Below, in pieces: positions 6,436 to 11,032 of a stretch of 11,032 nt of DNA (the first letter of the stretch is position 1; the number at the start of each line of letters is the position of its first letter). Where the stretch lies: positions 1 to 11,032 of the forward strand of contig JBEGVV010000235.1 of the NCBI GenBank assembly GCA_041178225.1, written 5' to 3'. A model generated the notes under the pieces. That model made no database searches. It worked only from the letters and a program-made list of their open reading frames with translations, and was not told the DNA's origin. Position numbers and translations under genes: made by a program. The DNA is from CAIOSQ01 sp041178225 (lineage in GTDB: Bacteria > Pseudomonadota > Alphaproteobacteria > CACIAM-22H2).

Positions 6436-7487
6436 GGCGCCTCCTCCCCTGTCCGGCTCGAGCCCGGCTCCCCGGCCCCCGTCGTCGGCGAGACCCCCAC
6501 GCGCCCGTAGAGCCGCGCGTCCTCGTCGAGGCCGGGCGGGACCTCCAGCCCGAGCCGGGGCAGGAGCCGGTGGAGCGGCGTGAAATGCTGGGTCGCGCAG
6601 CCCGGCCGCGCCCGCCGCATGCGCAGCGACAGGCGCTGCATGCGCGCGCGGAAGGCCGGGTCGGGCCAGGCCGCGCGTGGCTCCGCGTGGCGAAGCCCGG
6701 GGAAGGCGCGTCGCCACATGGCCCCGCGCGCCGCGTGGTTGGTCCAGGCGCGCAGCGCCGGGGCGCCGCCCGCCAGCGCAGCGGCCGCCCAGCCCCGGTT
6801 CGCCGGGGAATCGAGCTGCGCGGCGACCAGCTCGGGCGTCCAGCGCAGAAGCTGCGCCTCCCCGGGCCGGCGCTCCGCGCGCAGCCAGCGGTCGAGCGCG
6901 GTGAAGCCCTCGTTGTCGACGAGGGCGAGGCTGGCCGGCGCGGCGACGATGCCGAGCCGCTCGTCGATGCCATGGTTGAGCAGCCTGACCTCGCCATGGT
7001 CGGCGAGGACCGGCCATTGCGCATGCGAGGCGGCGAAGGCCGACAGCGCCGCCCAGGCGTTGCCGCAGCCCGCGGCGCGCGCGAGGCCCAGCGCGAAGCC
7101 CTCGAGTTCCTCGAAGCGCGCCTCGATGCGCCTGGCCGGCAGTCCGGTCATCGGCGTGGGCGGGCCGCCGCCGTCGATCGACAGCGACAGGACCCGCGCC
7201 GGCAGGCCGAGGCGCGGCGCGAGCGCCGCGGCGGCGAGGCCGACCGGGCCACCGGCCCAGGCGATCTCCATCCGGCCGAGCCGCCCTGCAAGGTCCACGA
7301 GCGCGAGGGCGAATTCCGCGGCGAAGCCGCGATGGGCGCGCGACGCGGGGGCGTACTCCGTCCAGTAGCGCTGCGCGGGCGAGCGACGGCTGGCGAAGGC
7401 CTCGCCATCGAATCCGAAGAGGAAGGCAGGCGCCCTGCCCGCCGGCTCGGGCGGCGGCAAGGCGGCGGGAAGCGTCGCCGCGCTCAC
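6432..7487 (-). CDS. Degenerate PP-loop paralogue, probable non-catalytic partner
   Basis: A 351-residue protein with no obvious family by itself, but it aligns along its length with the PP-loop protein just upstream. Shared landmarks are the N-terminal FGFDG (24-28) and SPAQRYW. The strand IAWAGGPVG (75-83) stands where the partner has VLSSGGIDS. QWPVLADHGEVRLL matches the partner's GYPILGSGECYLV, and MWRRAFPGLRHAEPR matches VYRRHFLLPPRPKF. The ATP-binding SGGxDS has become AGGPVG, so pyrophosphate binding is unlikely; catalysis by this subunit is doubtful. The open frame with normal codon use argues against a dead gene. Translation starts at GTG within a GTGA overlap; no ribosome-binding site is visible, so it probably depends on coupling. 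A role as structural or regulatory partner of the active PP-loop enzyme is inference. The last 15 or so residues are low-complexity. Confidence 0.85.
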   Translation of the reverse strand: MSAATLPAALPPPEPAGRAPAFLFGFDGEAFASRRSPAQRYWTEYAPASRAHRGFAAEFALALVDLAGRLGRMEIAWAGGPVGLAAAALAPRLGLPARVLSLSIDGGGPPTPMTGLPARRIEARFEELEGFALGLARAAGCGNAWAALSAFAASHAQWPVLADHGEVRLLNHGIDERLGIVAAPASLALVDNEGFTALDRWLRAERRPGEAQLLRWTPELVAAQLDSPANRGWAAAALAGGAPALRAWTNHAARGAMWRRAFPGLRHAEPRAAWPDPAFRARMQRLSLRMRRARPGCATQHFTPLHRLLPRLGLEVPPGLDEDARLYGRVGVSPTTGAGEPGSSRTGEEAP

Positions 7488-8443
7488 GGGGCAAGCCCCG
7501 CGAGGAGGTCGCCATAGGCCGTCCGCGCCACGGCGTCATGCGCGCCCAGCCGCTCGCGCAGCACCGGGCGCAGCGCGTCGTCGAGATGCATCACGTTCTC
7601 GAAGCCATGGAACTTCGGCCGCGGCGGCAGCAGGAAGTGGCGCCGGTACACCTCGCCCTTCACCCCGCGCGAATCGCGCTGGCCCGGAAGCCGGTCCTCG
7701 CACAGCGCCGCGACGAGCGGATCGCGCAGGAAGGCGAGCATGTTGCCGGGGTCGTACTGGAAGAAACCGGCGCAGCCCGCGCGCCCCGTCGCCACGAGAT
7801 GCCGGTACCAGCCGGCGATGCGCTCCTTCTCGTGCATCTCCCAGGCCTGGGCGGGCCCGGGCCTGTCATCCGGGTCGTCGGGGTCGGGGACGCGCCGCAC
7901 GAGGTAGCACTCCCCCGAGCCGAGGATCGGGTAGCCATCGACCTGGTCCATCGCCCACATCGTGTGGAGGAGCTGCGGCTGGACGCAGGCCGCGCGCAGC
8001 GCGTAGTCGAGCGCGGCGCCAGACTCGAAGAAGAGCTCGATGTCGATGTCCAGCAGCCGGTAGGGCAGCTGGTGCGCCTCGCAGAATCGTATCGCGTGCA
8101 CGATGTCGTGCCGGTTGAGGTCGCGCGCGAAGCGCGTGATCGCGGCGCGCACCGGGATGCCGGCGAACATGAAGGCCTGCAGCGCCACCTCGCTGTCGAT
8201 GCCGCCCGAGGACAGGACCCAGAGGTCCTCGTCGCTCGCCGCGCGCAGCAGCCGCGCCGTGTCGATGCAGGCGGCCCGCCAGTCCGCCGGGACCGCGGGC
8301 GCGCGGCCATAGGCGACCTCCCAGGACGCGTAGGGCGAAGGGCGCGGGACGAACCAGCGCCCGTCGTAGCCGAAGCGGAAATGGTTGCGATGCGTGAGCT
8401 CGGGCGCCGGCCGGCCCGGCGGGATCGCGTGCGTCGTGTCCAT
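7484..8443 (-). CDS. PP-loop ATPase, asparagine-synthase/alpha-hydrolase-like, without glutaminase domain
   Basis: A 319-residue member of the PP-loop (adenine nucleotide alpha hydrolase) superfamily. Such enzymes adenylate a carboxylate, carbonyl or similar group before amide formation or thiolation. The pyrophosphate loop SSGGIDS is at residues 78-84, followed by a typical helix (EVALQAFMFAG), strand and the segment ITRFARDLNRHDIVHAIRFC. Downstream landmarks are LLDIDIELFF, GYPILGSGECYLV and KGEVYRRHF. Asparagine synthetases carry an N-terminal glutaminase domain with Cys2; here only a short 70-residue region with FGYDGRWF precedes the loop, so ammonia or another nucleophile must come from elsewhere. 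A zinc-binding cysteine set like that of some thiolases is not seen. The start is an ATG with AGGGGAGGGG just upstream. It overlaps the next gene by 4 bases. Substrate unknown. Confidence 0.88.
   Translation of the reverse strand: MDTTHAIPPGRPAPELTHRNHFRFGYDGRWFVPRPSPYASWEVAYGRAPAVPADWRAACIDTARLLRAASDEDLWVLSSGGIDSEVALQAFMFAGIPVRAAITRFARDLNRHDIVHAIRFCEAHQLPYRLLDIDIELFFESGAALDYALRAACVQPQLLHTMWAMDQVDGYPILGSGECYLVRRVPDPDDPDDRPGPAQAWEMHEKERIAGWYRHLVATGRAGCAGFFQYDPGNMLAFLRDPLVAALCEDRLPGQRDSRGVKGEVYRRHFLLPPRPKFHGFENVMHLDDALRPVLRERLGAHDAVARTAYGDLLAGLAP
7487..7500 (-). promoter_or_regulatory. Hairpin at the GTG start of the degenerate PP-loop gene
   Basis: A 14-base inverted repeat, CGGGG-CAAG-CCCCG, ends on the first base of the GTG start of the downstream gene and replaces a normal ribosome-binding site. 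It lies inside the end of the upstream PP-loop gene. Ribosomes finishing that gene would melt it, which would make the second gene's translation depend on the first and help fix their ratio. In such GC-rich DNA a short repeat like this can also arise by chance. Confidence 0.3.
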
Positions 8444-8538
8444 GGCCCCTCCCCTGTCAGCGCGCGCAGCAAAGCGCGGCGCGGCGGGGCGGGAAACATG
8501 TCGCCGGGACTAGGCCGCGATGCCGTGCGGGCTAAGCC
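8444..8538 (-). other. Spacer between the TrmH-family gene and the PP-loop cassette
   Basis: Ninety-five bases with no gene. They are G/C-rich, with alternating GCGC runs able to form short hairpins around 8459-8478. A purine block (AGGGGAGGGG) just before the PP-loop start serves as ribosome-binding site. No good -35/-10 pair and no U-tract terminator is visible, so it is undecided whether the cassette has its own promoter or is read through from the genes to the right. Confidence 0.4.
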
Positions 8539-9375
8539 TCAGCGCGGCTGCGCGAAGTGGTGGATCGCGATCGCCGCCGTCGCGGCGACGTTGAGCGACT
8601 GCACGAGCCCGCTGCCCGGGATCCGCGCGACCATCGCGCAGGCCTCGAGCGTCGCGCGGCCAAGCCCACGCTCCTCGTTGCCGAGGACGATCGCCACCGG
8701 CCGGTCGCGCGGCACCTCCGCGAGCGGGCGCGCGTCGCGCGAGAGCGCCGTGGCGACGACGCGGAAATGCCTGCCCAGCGCCACCAGCGCGGCAGGCAGG
8801 TCGTCGGCGCGCAGCAGCTCCAGCAGGTCGAGCCCGCCCTCCGCGACGCGATAGGCGGCGTCCGAGGGCATCGCCTGCGCGGGATGCGCCGAGAGGATCA
8901 CGCGCTCGACGCCGAGGAAGGCGGCGCTGCGCGCGATGGCGCCGAGGTTGTGCGGGTTCGAGACGCCGTCGAGCACCAGGAGCGGCCTGCCGCGCGCGGC
9001 CCAGGCGGCGGCCGAGGCGGGATCGAAGCGGTCGACGGGGCGCGGGCGCGCCACCGCGACGATGCCGCCATGCATCGCGCTGCCCGCGACGCGCGCGAGT
9101 TCCTCCTCGCCAACCTCGCGCCAGGGGCGGCGCGCGCGCGACAGCGCCGCGAGGATCGGCTGGGCCGCGTCGCGCTGCGCGGGCAGCAGGAAGAGCCGCT
9201 CGATGCGCCCGGGATCGCGCGCGAAGAGGGCCTGCACGGCGTGCAGCCCGGCGACGCGCACGAGGTCGCTCGCGTGCCGATGCGCCTGCGCGGGGCGCGG
9301 CCCCTGCGCCGGCCTTTCCCGTCGCGCGTCGACGCGCTTGCCTCCATGGCCGCCATTGCCGCCACCCTTGCGCAT
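8539..9375 (-). CDS. TrmH/SpoU-family RNA 2'-O-methyltransferase
   Basis: A 278-residue SPOUT-class methyltransferase that places a methyl group on a ribose 2'-OH of rRNA or tRNA using S-adenosylmethionine bound in a knotted fold. Domain order: a Gly/Arg/His-rich basic tail (1-35), then the substrate-binding domain (VAGLHAVQALF from 41, MHGGIVAV near 101). The catalytic domain has motif 1 LDGVSNPHNLGAIARS (135-150, with Asn143 and Arg149), motif 2 GNEERGL (232-238) and motif 3 IPGSGLVQSLNV (252-263). It looks closer to the YfiF-like branch than to E. coli RlmB, so the position modified is not assigned. The ATG is 3 bases after the transporter stop; the upstream frame offers only a TGAGGG very near the start, so the true start is somewhat uncertain. 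Probably co-transcribed with the transporter. Confidence 0.93.
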   Translation of the reverse strand: MRKGGGNGGHGGKRVDARRERPAQGPRPAQAHRHASDLVRVAGLHAVQALFARDPGRIERLFLLPAQRDAAQPILAALSRARRPWREVGEEELARVAGSAMHGGIVAVARPRPVDRFDPASAAAWAARGRPLLVLDGVSNPHNLGAIARSAAFLGVERVILSAHPAQAMPSDAAYRVAEGGLDLLELLRADDLPAALVALGRHFRVVATALSRDARPLAEVPRDRPVAIVLGNEERGLGRATLEACAMVARIPGSGLVQSLNVAATAAIAIHHFAQPR

Positions 9376-9378
9376 CCC

Positions 9379-10227
9379 TCAGGCCGCCCGCGGCGGGCGC
9401 CGCTCGATCAGGAGAAGGCAGGCGACGATGATGACCACGCTGCCCGCGAGCGTCGCGGCCGCGGGCACGATGCCGAAGAGCAGGAAGTCGACGGCGACCA
9501 CCCAGACGATCGAGCTGTACTCGAAGGGCGCGATGCGCGCGACCTCGCCATGCTTGAGCGCGGCGGCGAAGAACATCGTCGCCAGCGGCCAGAGCGCGCC
9601 GATCGCGACGAACACCGCGATGTCGGCGCCCGCGGGCGTCGACCAGCCGAAGGGCGCCATGGGCAGCGAGATCGCGACCATCACGACGCAGGGATAGAAG
9701 AGCATCGCCAGCCGCGTCTCGCCGGTGCTGAGCTTGCGCGTGATCACGCCGACGAAGGCGTAGCTCAGCGTGCCGAGGACGCAGGCCGCGTAGGCGAGGG
9801 CCTCGCCGCCGCCGACCTGGGGCACGACGACCACGCCGACGCCGGCGAGGCCGGTGGCGATCGCCACCGCGGCGCGCGACGGCACGCGCTCGCCCAGCAG
9901 CATCGCGGCGAGGAGCGTGCTCGCGAGCGGCACCATGTAGAAGATCGCGTAGGCGTCGGCGAGCGGCAGGTGGCCGAAGGCGTAGAAGAACGTCGCGCCC
10001 GAGACGAAGAGCAGCGCGCCGCGCGCGCAGTGCAGCCAGGGATGGACGGTGCGCAGCACGCGCAGCCCGCCCGCGGAGGCAAAGGCGAGCACCAGCGCCA
10101 GCGACAGCGTCGTGCGCAGCAGCACGATCTGCATCACGCCGTAGTCGCCCGCGAGCCACTTGATCGCCGCGTCCTGCGCCACGAAGCACAGGATCGCCAG
10201 CGACATGTAGGCCGCGGCGCGCAGCAT
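9379..10227 (-). CDS. EamA/DMT-superfamily transporter
   Basis: A 282-residue inner-membrane protein with about ten hydrophobic helices in two repeated halves, the layout of drug/metabolite-transporter (EamA) proteins. The first half opens with MLRAAAYMSLAILCFVAQDAAIKWLA, and IVLLRTTLSLALVLA follows. FVSGATFFYAFGHLPLADAYAIFYMVPL is the typical loop-helix pair ending half one. LLGERVPSRAAVAIATGLAGVGVVV begins the next. The second-half counterpart is FFAAALKHGEVARIAPFEYSSIVWVVAVDFLLFG. The family exports or imports small metabolites such as amino acids or SAM-like compounds; nothing here fixes the substrate. The start chosen is the ATG at 10227, 8 bases after the upstream methyltransferase stop. 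Further upstream in this frame is only shadow. Co-occurrence with a homocysteine methyltransferase hints at sulfur-metabolite transport (weak inference). Confidence 0.92.
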   Translation of the reverse strand: MLRAAAYMSLAILCFVAQDAAIKWLAGDYGVMQIVLLRTTLSLALVLAFASAGGLRVLRTVHPWLHCARGALLFVSGATFFYAFGHLPLADAYAIFYMVPLASTLLAAMLLGERVPSRAAVAIATGLAGVGVVVVPQVGGGEALAYAACVLGTLSYAFVGVITRKLSTGETRLAMLFYPCVVMVAISLPMAPFGWSTPAGADIAVFVAIGALWPLATMFFAAALKHGEVARIAPFEYSSIVWVVAVDFLLFGIVPAAATLAGSVVIIVACLLLIERRPPRAA

Positions 10228-10235
10228 GGGCGCGC

Positions 10236-11032
10236 TCAGCCGCGCCGTCGCGTGGACCGGCGCGCGGCGCCCTCCCGCCCCGGCGCCGCCGGGGGGGAGA
10301 CGAACGGACCGAGCATCGAGACGAGCAGGTCGAGGTCGGGGCGCGGCCGCGGCACGTGCGCGTCGAGCGCGCGGCGCATCGCGGCGAGATGGCCGGGCGA
10401 GGTGCCGCAGCAGCCGCCGACGATGCGCGCGCCGGCATCGACCGCGAGCCGCGCGTACTCGGCCATGAGCTCGGGCGTCCCTGAGTAGACGGTGCCGCTG
10501 GCCATGACGCGGGGGATGCCGCAATTCGCCTTGGCGACGATGACGGTCTCCGGCCGCGCGGCCTGCATCGCGAGCACCGAGGCGACGAGGTCGCTCGCGC
10601 CGACGCCGCAATTGGCGCCGACCGCGAGCGGCGCCGGGGCGAGCGAGGTCGCGAACTCGACCAGCCGGCCCGGCTGCACGCCCATCATCGTGCGGCCGGC
10701 GGTGTCGAAGCTCGCGGTGACGACGAAAGGCATGCCGAGCCGCGCGGCGGCGCGCGTGGCGGCGCGGATCTCCTCGACCGCGGACATGGTCTCGATCCAC
10801 GCGACGTCCGCGCCGCCTTCCATCAGCCCCTCGACCTGCTCGGCGAAGACCTCGACGGCCTCGTCCTCGGTGATCGGGCCGAGCGGCGCGAGCAGGTCGC
10901 CGGTCGGGCCGACCGAGCCCGCGACGACCACCGGCCGGCCCGCGGCGTCGGCTACGTCGCGGGCGAGCTTCGCGGCGAGGCGGTTGAGCTCGCGGGTGCG
11001 CCCCTCCAGCTGGTGGAGCATCAGCCGGCGGC
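10236..11032 (-). CDS. Homocysteine S-methyltransferase family protein (N-terminus beyond window)
   Basis: A TIM-barrel, zinc-dependent methyltransferase that transfers a methyl group to homocysteine or a related thiol, giving methionine; donors in the family are betaine, S-methylmethionine or methylcobalamin partners. Over 260 residues are visible and the frame is open to the edge, so an N-terminal part is missing, perhaps 60-90 residues judging from family length. Zinc ligands are in place: Cys in VGANCGVGA and the paired Cys in VGGCCGTSP. Other landmarks are VVAGSVGPTGDLLAPLG, GGADVAWIETMS and VTASFDTAGRTMMG. The internal ATG at 11021 is not the true start, because the LMLHQLEG region is usual interior sequence. 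The C-terminal tail is low-complexity and arginine-rich. It is followed 8 bases later by the transporter gene. Betaine-homocysteine-type specificity is likely but not proven. Confidence 0.9.
   Translation of the reverse strand, partial: RRLMLHQLEGRTRELNRLAAKLARDVADAAGRPVVVAGSVGPTGDLLAPLGPITEDEAVEVFAEQVEGLMEGGADVAWIETMSAVEEIRAATRAAARLGMPFVVTASFDTAGRTMMGVQPGRLVEFATSLAPAPLAVGANCGVGASDLVASVLAMQAARPETVIVAKANCGIPRVMASGTVYSGTPELMAEYARLAVDAGARIVGGCCGTSPGHLAAMRRALDAHVPRPRPDLDLLVSMLGPFVSPPAAPGREGAARRSTRRRG

Noticed and set aside
5057..7024. A 655-codon minus-strand frame spanning pal, the GNAT gene and the degenerate PP-loop gene
   Set aside because: It crosses several real genes and their spacers in another frame and has no domain; it is an artefact of stop-poor GC-rich DNA.
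6432..7487. Reading the second PP-loop-family gene as a pseudogene
   Set aside because: The frame is intact, of normal codon use, tightly coupled to both neighbours, and keeps landmarks outside the lost loop; a retained non-catalytic partner fits better.
8539..9375. Assigning the symbol rlmB to the TrmH-family gene
   Set aside because: The motifs prove the family, but branch features look at least as close to YfiF-like proteins, so the modified nucleotide cannot be assigned.
8557..10488. A 643-codon plus-strand open frame, and a 642-codon minus frame at 8510-10438
   Set aside because: Both overlay the TrmH-family and EamA transporter genes, whose motifs are clear; the alternatives read as Arg/Asp/His- or Arg/Ala-rich shadow.

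Overview
The window is very GC-rich, with strong G/C preference at third codon positions. Long spurious open frames lie opposite almost every real gene. The base composition, the Pal sequence and the mix of genes suggest an alphaproteobacterial chromosome, perhaps Rhodospirillales-like. That placement is an inference from style, not from a marker gene. There are no rRNA or tRNA genes, insertion sequences, CRISPR arrays or phage structural genes. Coding density is high, and no gene-free stretch exceeds about 105 bases.

Left part (1-4096): a family 5 (peptide/nickel/opine type) ABC transporter substrate-binding protein runs leftward off the edge. Diverging from it across a 105-base promoter region is a tight rightward cluster. 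It holds a 71-residue GatC/AtzG-like small protein, an amidase-signature hydrolase that overlaps it by 4 bases, and a metallo-beta-lactamase-fold hydrolase. The layout suggests import of an amide- or peptide-like compound followed by hydrolysis; the substrate cannot be read from the sequence.

Middle (4110-5748), all leftward: the ribosome-rescue hydrolase ArfB overlaps by 4 bases a gene for a bacterial protein with the conserved domain of the opioid growth factor receptor (OGFr). Upstream is a Pal-type OmpA-domain lipoprotein, without the usual tolB or cpoB neighbours and with an unusually long, twin-arginine-containing N-terminus. A hairpin follows pal.

Right-centre (5839-8443), leftward: a three-gene set joined by 4-base overlaps. 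First is a PP-loop ATPase of asparagine-synthase/adenine-nucleotide-alpha-hydrolase type that has an intact SGGxDS motif but no glutaminase domain. Second is a full-length divergent relative in which the PP-loop has decayed to AGGPVG. Third is a GNAT acyltransferase. This is the least explained and most interesting part of the window, and looks like an undescribed small-molecule or macromolecule modification cassette.

Right end (8539-11032), leftward: a homocysteine S-methyltransferase-family protein (N-terminus beyond the edge), a ten-helix EamA/DMT transporter and a TrmH/SpoU RNA 2'-O-methyltransferase are packed with gaps of 8 and 3 bases. They probably share one transcript, which may read on into the PP-loop cassette.
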